Assembly (NCBI RefSeq): GCF_018143015.1
Contig: NC_054747.1
Coordinates: 34,794,733-34,858,732 of the forward strand
DNA length: 64,000 nucleotides
Source: Lytechinus variegatus
Lineage: Eukaryota > Echinodermata > Echinoidea > Temnopleuroida > Toxopneustidae
Direction of reading: 5' to 3'
Below are positions 46,201-56,300 of this stretch, piece by piece (the first letter of the stretch is position 1; each line of letters starts with the position of its first letter). A program made the translations under genes and the position numbers. The notes under the pieces were generated by a model that saw nothing but the letters and a program-made list of their open reading frames with translations, was not told where the DNA came from and ran no database searches.

Positions 46201-47503
46201 GAGTCCAGGATACCGTGGCAATGGCGGTGGGGGCGGGAATGGGCTGCTTGGGACTCCTCCCATGCAGGGCGGGGCAGGTGGTAGGCTGCCACCCCCCATT
46301 CACCGGTCTGCTTCAGCACCAGGTGGTGTGGCTAGGATGGGGCAGGGCTTTCAAGGTGGGTCTGTCCCGCTGATGGCAACGCATCTTTCTACAGGATCAC
46401 CTATGGGACTTCCAGGCAACATGCAGTCCATGCAAGGAATGGGTCTCCCACCAGGTAATTTGCAGTCACACTCAAAGGCCCATATCCTGAACTATGGTTT
46501 AATTCAAACTCTGGTTTAAAGCTGTGATTTAACTATGGATAGCCAATCGTAGAATGAAATCTCTATAATGTCAATGGTTCAATGTATTGGCTCATTTGGC
46601 TCTAAAATCATTCTTAATAACTGTCTGGCAAGGGGAAATAAGATATTTGTCTTCACCATTCAAGAACAAGGATAGACAACAGTGAACATACATTGTACCA
46701 TGAAGCAAAATTTTGACATTTTGGCTTCCCATAATCTTGAATTCAGGGTCTTGCAATTTATTTTCAGGCCATAGTTTTAGCTATTTGGTGTACAAAATAT
46801 TGTATTCTAGGTGATTTTCAGACCCTCTATTACAATTCCAACTGGCATCCCTAACTGCCCCAAAGTCTACTTACATACGTATATACAGGTAGGTTTTTGG
46901 TTTCATGTTTGAACTTTTGATGTTTTCATTATACTTGATTGATAGTATTGTTCTAGTATTGTTCAATCATAAAGGAAATGTCTAATGTAGCCTTGTGGTA
47001 TTGCTTGTATTTCAGGAACACCATTTTCTCAAGGAGCTGCAATGCAAGGCTTACCATTATCAAATAGAAAAGATCAAAGCCCTTCGCACCAACCATCATC
47101 ACCTCAAAACAACTATGAGACGCCTGACAGAAGAGGTTCTGATAACCGCGGCCCTCCACCTCGTAACCCCGACCGATATGCAGACAACCAAGGAAGGTCC
47201 GATAGGGATTACAGTCCACGTTTTGATAACGATGGAAGTCGCGATTTCAATCGGCAGCGGAGTTATGGACGCAATGATGGCTCAGATTATCGTGGAAGGG
47301 ACAGTTCGTTGGACCAAAGATCCAGAGATAGGGGGCGGTACTCTGAGGATTGTAGGGTGTCCGATCTCGATGGACGCAGAGGTGGAAGTTATGAGCAGGA
47401 CAGGCAGGAGAGGTATCGAGATCGGTCAAGCGGAAGGAACGATTCCAGGAGAGGTTATGATGATGGAAATTCCTACCGAAGGAATTATCATTCAGGGAGA
47501 TAA
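40138..47503 (+). CDS. RBM7: RBM7 homologue, NEXT-complex RNA-binding protein (3 coding exons)
   Basis: Exons 40138-40224, 45983-46454 and 47016-47503 join in phase (0, then 1) to 348 residues. One N-terminal RRM (about 8-85) has RNP2 LWVGNL and RNP1 KSFAFVKF. The flanking sequences ADRTLWVGNLDPRVTEEILF and FKHDVSVPYSMQLMGGLSLF are close to vertebrate RBM7. In the family, RBM7 binds nuclear RNA and, with ZCCHC8 and the helicase MTR4, feeds the exosome. The C-terminal half is low-complexity: Gly/Met/Pro-rich, then Arg/Asp/Ser/Tyr-rich; it is longer than in human RBM7. RBM11 is the only close alternative. Confidence 0.93.
40512..41034. repeat. dispersed repeat of about 500 bp, copy 2
   Basis: Near-identical to 33930-34423 over its length and in the same orientation. 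It sits in RBM7 intron 1. Ends do not form obvious inverted repeats, although 'aaggttataata..ataacctt' near its start is a small palindrome. Confidence 0.85.
42585..42960 (+). mobile_element. tRNA-derived SINE with GAAA-rich tail
   Basis: Head ggcagcgtagctcagtcggt then tagagcgcatgtttcgg (A box) and ggtgttcgagtcccg (B box). A body of about 280 bases ends in tgaaaaagaagaaagaaagaaa. The tRNA-like part does not fold into a full cloverleaf. In RBM7 intron 1. Confidence 0.82.
44402..45881. mobile_element. TIR element interrupted by a second element, RBM7 intron 1
   Basis: Outer ends caaagggggtactccaggct and agcgggagtacccctttg are inverted. The words gacagttctaggcatatctt and catgaatattca occur near the left part, and catcatcagcccacctaatg near the right. 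The same layout, uninterrupted, is at 49216-49709. Insert at 44625-45545. Confidence 0.75.
44625..45545. mobile_element. inserted element with about 165-bp internal repeats
   Basis: Begins gtctcacctgcatagcagag and ends near atgcaggtgaggcggccaga, giving short inverted ends. Inside, 'caagtttcaggtcacat' and 'aaggtcaaaggtcatttaag' segments recur about every 165 bases (44790, 44966, 45127, 45290). T-rich sequence lies at both junctions. Class unassigned. Confidence 0.75.
45983..46454 (+). CDS. RBM7: RBM7 exon 2 (rest of RRM, Gly/Pro-rich part)
   Basis: After acceptor tttccag at 45982 the frame opens with AGPLQDVNIAKDKEGNQKSF, completing the RRM, then LRLQFRSGSKHQ, then a Gly/Met/Pro-rich linker. 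The donor follows 46454 (phase 1). The open frame reads on past the donor to a stop at 46519, so intron retention would give a shorter protein. Confidence 0.92.
47016..47503 (+). CDS. RBM7: RBM7 exon 3 (C-terminal Arg/Asp/Ser-rich tail)
   Basis: Starts after ttgtatttcag with GTPFSQGAAMQGLPLSNRKD and runs to the stop at 47501-47503. Composition is dominated by R, D, S, G and Y, with repeated RD/RS/DRR pairs, as in disordered RNA-binding tails. Confidence 0.9.
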
Positions 47504-47706
47504 CTCTTGCCCTTTTTAAAATCATTTTTAGACATTAGCCTGAATTCTCAAAGGTGTAAATGTATCCATGATTTGAAAACATGGTTTCATGCAAATTTCA
47601 TGCATTTATCATGTTAAAGTCAGTGCATGTATTGACAAAGAGTCCATATGCATATTTTTATCACAGTGCGCTAAATTGACAGTTGTTGCTAAGATATTAC
47701 AGCATA

Positions 47707-47712
47707 AATAAA
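47707..47712 (+). terminator. RBM7 poly(A) signal candidate
   Basis: A canonical aataaa about 200 bases after the RBM7 stop codon, in the expected orientation. Confidence 0.5.
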
Positions 47713-47943
47713 CCAACTGTTTTGTCTTAGTGATTCCATGTTTTATATCAGTGTACATACATGTATATATATTCAGCCCACTTAACCTTAGTCACAGGCT
47801 TGCATTTAGCATGCTGTGATGAAAATAAACGTTCATCTCAATATATATATGTATATGTACTGAATTCAGCACAACATGCATGTAATCTGCATAACCCATG
47901 CATTGTTTTCAAACAACTGATTCAAAACAACATTTATGAATCT

Positions 47944-48158
47944 GGGGGTGTTTCTCAAAGATTTAAGTATGACTTAGAGTCACACTTAAATGCCTAGTTG
48001 CGTGTGGGCTATAAAAGGCATGACCACATTGGTCAGATCATACCAAGAGTGAACGCACTACTGCCATTGACCAATAAGGTTGCACGTTTCATATAGTGTA
48101 CGCGTCGCCATTAAAGTGCAACTCTCAGTCATACTTAAATCTTTGTGAAACACCCCCC
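47944..48158. mobile_element. MITE, 'gggtgtttctcaaagattta' family
   Basis: Ends gggggtgtttctcaaagatt and aatctttgtgaaacaccccc are inverted, and 'aagtatgacttagagt' pairs with 'actctcagtcatactt'. The interrupted relative is at 50408-50843. Confidence 0.85.
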
Positions 48159-48402
48159 TGGACTGTTTTATTTCATCTTGTAAATGATGAGGTCAGAGTT
48201 TAAAAAATGTAGATTACCAAGTCTTATTCAAGAATAATTTATAGTCAACTTTATACTTTACAAGCCAGAAAAATCCTGCCCTTATTTGACAAGGGCAAGC
48301 AACTCTAGTGACATTAATATTAACTAAAGCAAGTTTGTACTGTGTATGGCAGGTTACAAATTGAAGCAGTTTTGATCTTCACTCACAAGCCTGGCAGCGA
48401 AG

Positions 48403-49102
48403 CTGGGGCCGTATTCTGAACATTGTCTTTTCTCCATATCTTATCTTTTCTCAGAGATTTGACAAAATCGGTATTCTGGTTGATGTCATAACTTTTGTCA
48501 CAAAAATTGTCATAAATTTAGTCTTTTCTCTTTAGTGTGCACCAAAAATATGCTGCTATAAATGCGCGTAATCCTTATACACAAGCAAAAGATATATGAC
48601 AAAAGTTATGACAGGGGGTAGCAGTCATAAATTTTGTCATATCCCGATACCCTGCAGATTGAATGTCAAGCAAATAATTATATTATATAGATTAGATTGT
48701 GGTATTAGTTTCACTCATCATCCATGACAATTTTCGAAATTATTTTTTCATGCTACAATTGGTTAGGCCCTACATATTTATTCCTCCTTTTCCTCTCTGT
48801 TTTCCTTTCTTTTCTACTTCTCCTCTAAAATCCTTCACAGCTCCCTGTCTCTCTTTGTAATTAAGCGCATCAATATACGCGTAGTTGCGCGATGCCAGCA
48901 ACTGTATTGGGGATACGCCCTACCTGCCAAGGGGCCTTCCTATTGGCTAGAAGGGCTCTAACTGGGAACTAAGGATGATTTTGATTGGTTTGCTTCCGAA
49001 AAGATGAGTGGGAACTTTGAGACAATCATAGCAGTGTCACATCTCAGAGAGAAATGACAAAATTTATGACAAAAGTTAGACTGAGTTCCAAAATACCCCA
49101 GG
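48403..49102. mobile_element. 700-bp TIR element, 'ctggggccgtattctgaac' ends
   Basis: The left end ctggggccgtattctgaac is mirrored by agttccaaaataccccag. Subterminal 'gacaaaatttatgacaaaag' words appear in both orientations. Confidence 0.65.
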
Positions 49103-49215
49103 ATTCTGACTTTAGTATTTCTAGCATTAGACGGAATTTTAAATCAAATAGTTTTACTTCATGGAACTTTATGCTGAAATGCTGGTTGTTCAATATCATG
49201 TTGTAGTTGGATCAT

Positions 49216-49709
49216 TAAAGGGATGATCCAGGCTGGAAATATTTATGTCTCAATAAATAGATAAAAATTCACAGGGCAAAATGCTGAAAATTAGATCAAA
49301 ATTGGATAACAAGTAACAAATTTATTGAATGTTGAAGATTTGCATTGTTCCAAAGTGAAACAGTTCTAGGCATGTCTTTATGATTATTCATTAGGTGGGC
49401 TGATGATGTCATACCCCCACTTGTTCTTTGGTATTTTATTATATGAGATTAGGTTTATTCAAAATTGTTCTACCAAGAACTAATCAATTGGATTGACAAC
49501 TGATATTATTTATTGCCACAACTTATTTCATCATAATGGAGACACATCATTTACACATATATAAAAAAATCAAATATTTATGATTTCATGTGATAACTTA
49601 AGAAAAAGGAAAGTGGCAATGTGACATCATCAGCCCTCCTAATGAATATTCATGACAATTACTCTTATTTTTTTAGATATGAATATTTTCAGCCCAAACC
49701 ATCCCTTTG
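49216..49709. mobile_element. long-armed TIR element, uninterrupted copy
   Basis: Ends taaagggatgatccaggctg and cagcccaaaccatcccttt are inverted. The arms continue inward: attcattaggtgggctgatg pairs with catcagccctcctaatgaat. Related to 44402-45881. Confidence 0.8.
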
Positions 49710-49922
49710 AATATGCAACAGGATTTACCAAAACACAGTGCTTATCAGCCTTTTTACCCCAATTTCCATCAGGGCTTTCTTAAATCTTCCGAGGACCATA
49801 ATCTTTTTTAATTCCTTTAGATGCTGCACACGTAACACAATCAAAATCAGAAAAAATGGCCACTAAAATTAGAATATGACAAAATTAAATTGATGTGGTG
49901 AAGTAAGTAACTGCACCACATA

Positions 49923-50032
49923 AAGTGGCGGACCGTGACCCAGAGGTGAAAAAGCATTGGAGGGGCACATCATTGTTCACAAACAATGCAGTGCCCCTCC
50001 AATCGTCTCCTCCGGGTCACGGTCCGCCACTG
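49923..50032. mobile_element. second hAT-type foldback MITE
   Basis: Same hairpin as 28322-28434 (agtggcggaccgtgacccag and its inverse). Flanks accacata (49915-49922) and accacatc (50033-50040) are an 8-bp target duplication with one mismatch. Confidence 0.88.
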
Positions 50033-50407
50033 ACCACATCCATCATAAAATCTGAACGGGTGACCGGTATAACCCCTTCATGTAATTGAACATTATTCCA
50101 ACCGTCACAAAAATGTAGTGAATCCCGACAGCTGACGTTCCAAGCTGAAAAGTTTACCTGAGCCGTATATAGTACAGACTGCTGACGGATGCATGCACAG
50201 AGCTTTATATAACACATGCATAATGACGTAGAGGTTCCATTGATTACTGATCACCTTTATCAGACTTTGTCATTTGCATGTCACCCATTCTTTCATGGTT
50301 TTTATGAACTACATGTACTCTTAAACAATCTTATGGAGTTTACATTTGTTGTCTAAAATTCTCTGAACATACAATGTATTTTACTCTTATTACATGTAGA
50401 TGATATG

Positions 50408-50843
50408 GATGAGAGTTTTCCAAAGAGTTGATTATGACTTAGGGAATGTTGCAAGAAAATATTTGCAATCAATCGCAAATATTCTGTTGCAATTTTATAA
50501 TTGATTGATCACATTTAGCTACAGCAAATCAGATTACACTCCTTGTTTCATAGAGCAGATTAGCAATCAATCGCAAATTTGCAAATTAATTGCATGGCTT
50601 ATGCTTGATTTTGGGAACGAAAATAGACTTGCAGTTGATCGCAAGTTTCTTGCAATACCCCATGAGTGTCACAAATGTATTTCCAGTTGCGTGCTGTGTA
50701 AAACTCATCACCACATTATTCACTCATGCTAAGAGGACCAGCGCTACCACGTATCAATCAATAAAATGTTGTTTAAATATTATGTGCATGTCGGCGTTAA
50801 GCATAACTTTTAATTCACACTTAACTCTTGGTGAGGCACCCTA
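50408..50843. mobile_element. MITE of the 47944 family, interrupted
   Basis: Words gagttttccaaagagttgat and 'agttgcgtgctgtgta..catcaccacatt' follow the order of 47944-48158, ending gcataactttt..cttggtgaggcac. A 221-bp MITE (50442-50662) splits it after 'atgactta'. Confidence 0.75.
50442..50662. mobile_element. 221-bp MITE, second nested copy
   Basis: Same length and sequence type as 31218-31438, with 'ttgcaagaaaatatttgc' near its left end and 'gcaagtttcttgcaa' near its right end. TA on the left, TG on the right junction. Confidence 0.85.
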
Positions 50844-50845
50844 GG

Positions 50846-51585
50846 TGGGTGTCTCATAAAGCTGTTCGTAAGTTAAAAGTGACTGGTGTTCCTTTCATAT
50901 GCGCTAGATAATCACCAATGAACATTTAAAGGAAACCAAAACCCAAGAAGAGAAGCAATCTTATTGGAAAGAGTAAAATGAGAGGAACAATTTAGACAAA
51001 GTTTCATCAAAATCGGTTATGAAATTAGCAAGTTATGAACAATTAAAAAGTCTTGTTGTACTTACTATGTGGATCCTCAAATTGGCAAACATGCTTCAAA
51101 ATGGCTGATTTTGTTGACAACTCTCCATTTGTTTTGTACACATATTTTCAGATTTTCCCCTTTATTTTACATATTTCACATTATCTCCTCCTGACCTTGA
51201 CATATATGGTGTGGATTATATTTTCCTGTGACATACATTGTGCTCAGAAGGAGGCAAGATGCAATTTGAAAGATAATGAGAAAAATCTGAAAATTTGTGT
51301 ACAAACAAATGGAGAGTTGTCCACAAAATCAGCCATTTTGAAGCACTTTTGCCAATTTGAGGATGCCCATAGAAAGTAAAACAAGAGTTTTCAAACTCCC
51401 ATAACTTGCTTATTTCGTAACCGATTTTGATGAAACTTTTTTTTAAATTGTTCCTCTCATTTTACTCTTTCCAATAAGATTACTTCTCTTCTTGGGTTTT
51501 GGTTTCCTTTAATGGTGTATATCATTTACCACAAGAAAGGATCACCAGTCATTCTTAACTTACAAAAGCTTGTGAAATAAACAAG
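50846..51585. mobile_element. foldback MITE of the 15264 family, interrupted
   Basis: Starts ggtgtctcataaagctgttc; the other half resumes with 'atggtgtat..catttaccacaagaaagg' and 'atcaccagtcattcttaact'. It is split by the palindromic element at 50928-51510. Confidence 0.8.
50928..51510. mobile_element. 583-bp palindromic element, nested
   Basis: Left aaaggaaaccaaaacccaag and right cttgggttttggtttccttt are perfect inverted ends, and the arms remain paired for roughly 200 bases inward. Junctions read ttaa on both sides, fitting TA or TTAA target choice. Confidence 0.85.
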
Positions 51586-52687
51586 CCCAATATTTAATTT
51601 TGAGTGTCATATTATCAATCGGTTGTACCACATCTGTGTGTATTACTCAGATTTCATATTGAGAGAAATTGGGACAGAGAAACAGGTAAATATCCCTTTC
51701 GATAGCTTCGTACATATATTTCTGTTGATCATACTCATAACATAGTATCCCTTGCAAAGATTGTAAAAACACATATTTTTTATAATTGTGACATTTGTAA
51801 TAAACAGGGAAATTCTTAATACAGTGTTGCCATGTTTAATACTTTGTAAGATGTCAAGATTTTAAGAATTGATAGAGAGTTGGTCATAAATATGTGAAAT
51901 TATGATAAATACAAATTTACACCCTGACTAGTCTCCCATTAGTTTAATGTAAATCAAACATTTTAATCCCTCACTCCCCCCCCCCATCCCAAAGGAGGGG
52001 GGGGGATGACATCTCAGGCTGACATAAACCATACAGGCATTTTGTAGTATACCCTTGCAAGAATGTTTATCATGGACGATACTAAATATGTCTGAACGAG
52101 AAAAAAAATGCTTGTTCAGACATAACATGAAAGCGAAAACCTCTGCAAATAATTGACAGAACTGAAAAAGATATTGTTTGGTGAGAAGACCAATTTGTTG
52201 CTTGAATTGAAAAAAAATGCATATCTGTGAAATTTATCGTGAAATACTTGTGCAAAATAAGCTTTGATTAGATATTCATAGACAAATTTGTATTTCTTGA
52301 TGTAATGAATCACAAGTTTGTGCAACTTTCCTTGAAGCACATAATATGAATTTTATCAACAAGAGGGGTCATTGTCTCACATTATGTGCAAATGCTGCCA
52401 AAATGATACAGAGACACAATTGTATCCATGTTTGAACAGTTGCATAAAGCTTAGTGGTTGATCTGACTTGAAAGATTGATCATACACAGTAGTCATTGCA
52501 ATCAATCGCAGAAAGCAGATTCAAGATCAATGACTAAGCTTCATGTTACTGGGCACTGCCCCTGGGTAATACAAGATTTAAATTCAACCCATTGTGCAAA
52601 GGTCCCTTGGTCTATCGGTGTGGGGGATACAGGATTAAAAAAAAAATAAAGGGGACACAAAGAGCAAGTTTGAAAATGGAGGGGGTG

Positions 52688-52928
52688 CACTGTAAGAACT
52701 GCGGTGTTAAAACTGACACCAATTGGTGTTAATAGAGGACCACACCCTGAGGTGTTAAAATTACACCCTAGAGATTAAACATAACACCAATGAGTGTAAA
52801 TGTAATGACAAACAGTGTTGTAATAACACCTATAGGTGTAAAACTAACACCACCAAGTTAACACCAGTATGAAATAACTGGTGTGGTCCTCTATGTACAC
52901 AGGTTAACACCACAGTTTTTGCTGTGTG
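52688..52928. mobile_element. 240-bp MITE rich in 'ggtgttaa' words, copy 1
   Basis: Ends cactgtaagaactgcggtgt and acaccacagtttttgctgtg pair. The interior is built of repeated 'ggtgtaa/ttaacacc' words, so it can fold many ways. Copy 2 at 60523-60762 is about 90% identical by eye. Confidence 0.88.
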
Positions 52929-53220
52929 CAGTCTGCAGTTCTCAATTCTGTTTTTTTAGATCAATCTTCAAGTTCAATGGGTGATTCAAAATACAGATGC
53001 GGCACGCATCCCTTATGCCCCTGTCTGAATCCACAATTGTTTACTTATTACTTATTTTGCAAAATTGTTACAAGAGATTCATAACTTATTAGCTGATTTA
53101 CGGATTACATTTATTGATTACATTATTTTAATTATATTTTATTGTCTTTAAACAGCTAATTTAAAAGGAAACATGAAAACATCAAAAATTATAGTGATTA
53201 TTATTGTTTTAATTTAGGTT

Positions 53221-53226
53221 TATTTA
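53221..53226 (-). terminator. poly(A) signal candidate for the Cys-motif gene
   Basis: The plus-strand tttatt reads aataaa on the minus strand about 165 bases after the stop codon. Confidence 0.4.
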
Positions 53227-53388
53227 TATCATGATTGAAAAGTGGATTGTTCATAATTTATAAAATATTATTGCTTTGACGTTTCATTGAAAAAAAAAGG
53301 GAATATACAAACTCTATTGGACATACTAGTTGTAAATTTTATATTATCTTCCTCCTCCTCTACACCGGTCACTTTCTTTAGCAGTATA

Positions 53389-56300
53389 TCAGGCACTGAC
53401 TTTTATAGCTTGTGGATCTAAGGATTGCTCTGCAGCCGATGCTTCTGAGCTTTCAGGCCCTCTGGTGTCTCCAACAGTTTCTGCTCGCGCAGTATTTTCC
53501 TCTTCATCTGCAACATGAATATCTTCGGAATTTCCTGGAAGTTCTACAGGAACACTCTGGATTCCTTGCTTTGTACGAGTTTCTGGGATGCTTGACTCTG
53601 TGGCCCTGTCCTCAACATCATCTATTTTCTTGTCATTCACCATAGTTTCAGCTTCTGCACCTTGGTCTTCTGTTTCTTTACTTATATCCTTTGTTGGACC
53701 TGAAGGAATGTTGGGTTGGTTACTCCCTCCTGCAAAGTCATCACTTTCGACTTGGTTTGTTGATGAAGCTACCTTGGGAGAAGATGAGAGGAGGACATTG
53801 TCATCCTGTATCTCCTGCGCATTTACAGCACTTCCTTCTTCTGTGCTGATATCTGGGGTTCCTGGCATATCATCCTGAGCTTGTTGAACTTTGGTAACTT
53901 TGCTATTGCTGCTGTTCTTACTTTCGTCAGGAGCAGCAGAGCCAGTGGCTGTACAGACACTACAGGTTTCATGTATGTCTTCTATGTAATGGACCTCAAT
54001 AACTGTCTCTGAAGTTTGATTCTCATCTTCTACCAATACTGGAGGAATTACCTCAGGGGCTCTGGAAAGTTGCTCTGAAGGAGCTGATTCAGCTGGTACT
54101 GATGGAGCATTCACTGTAGCCATACAAACACTGCATATTTCATGCACCTCTACTACTCGTTTGTCACCAGGTTTGTCCATGGTAGCCACTTCTTGAGTTG
54201 TGGGACTTTCAGCTGCCAGACATACACTGCAAGTTTCATGAATTTCTTCTGTTGTACCTTCTTTGATTTTCTGTTCAGATTGTTCTTTCTGTATATTTGG
54301 TGTCATAGGTGCAGTAGCTAAACAGACACTGCATGCTTCATGTACTTTCGCAGCATCTCTGATTTCGACAGCCTGCTGTACCTCTTCTGTAACTTCTTTC
54401 TCAGGACTGGTTGCCAAACAGACACTGCATGTTTGATGAACTTCCTCTTTTGCATTGTCGTCAATTACTGTTTCATCTTGTAATTCTGATTTATTTGTCT
54501 TTTCGCGGCACCCTGTAGTTATGGGTGGACATTCAACAGGAACTGCTGTGTCTTCAGGTGGAGCAGTCTTTGCCACTTTCTTATCCTCTGGATTTCCCTC
54601 AGGTGCAGTGGCTGGAGACTCCTCTCCTCCTGTAGCACCTTCCCCTTCTTCATTGGTAGGAGGTTCCATCGCAGTGCCTTGCGCTGCTGTAGCAGGCTTG
54701 GAAGCCTGTGCAGTATCTTCCTTAATGGATTGAGGTTTAGTTGCCTCTGTACTGTCTTCTCTGTCTTTAAACGTTGAGGATTCAGTTCTTTCTCCTGTAG
54801 TTTCTTCAGTTGACTCTGTAGGATTTTCATCTTTTGCAACTTGTGAAGACACCTTAGCCACTGGGTTGTCACATTCTTCAATTACATTAGCCTGGGCTTC
54901 TGTTCTGTCTGAATTTGGCGTGTTTTCATCTGTAGTCTCTTGTGGAAGGGGTTCATCAGAATTTATGTTGGCAGTAACAGCATCTGTCGTGTCCTGAGTT
55001 GTATCAAGGGAAGATTCAATCATTTTGGGAATATCCTCTGCCGAAATATCTTTAGTAGTCTTGTCATTCCCATCTGTTGCAGAGTCTGGTGAGGATCCTG
55101 TGGCCAAACAAACACTACATGTTTCATGGACTTCACCTATCCCCTCCCTATTGTTCGCTGCACCATTGTGTAATGTTAGAACTTCAGGCAATTGCTCAGT
55201 TCCCAAGGGATTTATCACCTCTTCAGGAACTTCACCTGTATTTACAGATGAAGCTATGTCAGTGGCTGAACAGATGCTTCCAGCTTCGTTAAATTCTCCA
55301 TCTTCTTTTTCAGAAGGTTCACTTGCCAAGCATGTTTGATTTACACCTTTTCCTACTTCTATCTCTTCTGCATCACCCTTGGAAGGGTCCTCGATGTCAA
55401 CAGCCGGAAAAGTGGGAGGTGTTTTTGCCAAACATACACTGCATGCTTCATGTATCTCATTGCCCACCTCCTGAGTGACCTTACTGATATCCATATCTGT
55501 TGTAGAATCAACTAGATTTCCAGTCACTTTCATTTCACCTGGGTTTTCTTCCGGCTCTGTTTCAGGATTCACTGCAGTACCCTCTCTGTTGGTATTTGCT
55601 GAGGAAGATTCACCATCTACGGTTTTCTCTGTTTCAGTGCTTTCTTCTTCGGCAACTCTTGTCGCAGGAGCTGTTGCCAAACAAACACTACATGTTTCAT
55701 GTATTTCTGCTTCTTTTTCATTACATTCCTTTCGCTCAGTGTCTGCTGGTGTCAATGATGATGAACCTTCAGCAGCTTCCGTCTTGCCCGTTGATTCACC
55801 ATGATCATCTTCAAGGACATTTGTAGGAGGAACTGTTGCGAGACAGACACTGCATACTTCATGTACTTCTTCTTGGTCATTGCTTTCCTTCGGTGTAGTA
55901 TTTTCTTCTGCTACATCACTTAAAGGAACTTCAACAAGCTCTGTTTCTTCTGTCTTTGTTTCGTTTACATTAGTTGTTTCTGCTGAAGGTGGTGACGTTG
56001 CCAAACAGACACTGCATGTTTCATGCATTTCTGTTATCTGATGTTCATTTTCTGCCCCTGTATCACTTGATAAAGCCTCAATATGTTCTGTCTGTCTGGT
56101 ATCTTTCTCTGGATCAATTGCTTCAGTAGAAGTAGGTGGTGGTGCAGTTGCCAGGCATACACTACATGCTTCATGTAAGTCATCTTTTGCTTCTGTCCCC
56201 ATGGTGGTCTTCTCTGCAGTTTCTGCTATTCCGTCCAGTGACACATCGGTAGTTTCACCCATTACCTTCCCCCCCTCTGTTGACGTTGGAAGTGGTGCAG

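Larger units (their letters stand above)
47713..53388. other. intergenic MITE cluster between convergent genes
   Basis: RBM7 (plus) and the Cys-motif gene (minus) converge here. No coding exon was recognised; most of the space is taken by the TIR and foldback elements listed individually. Confidence 0.7.
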
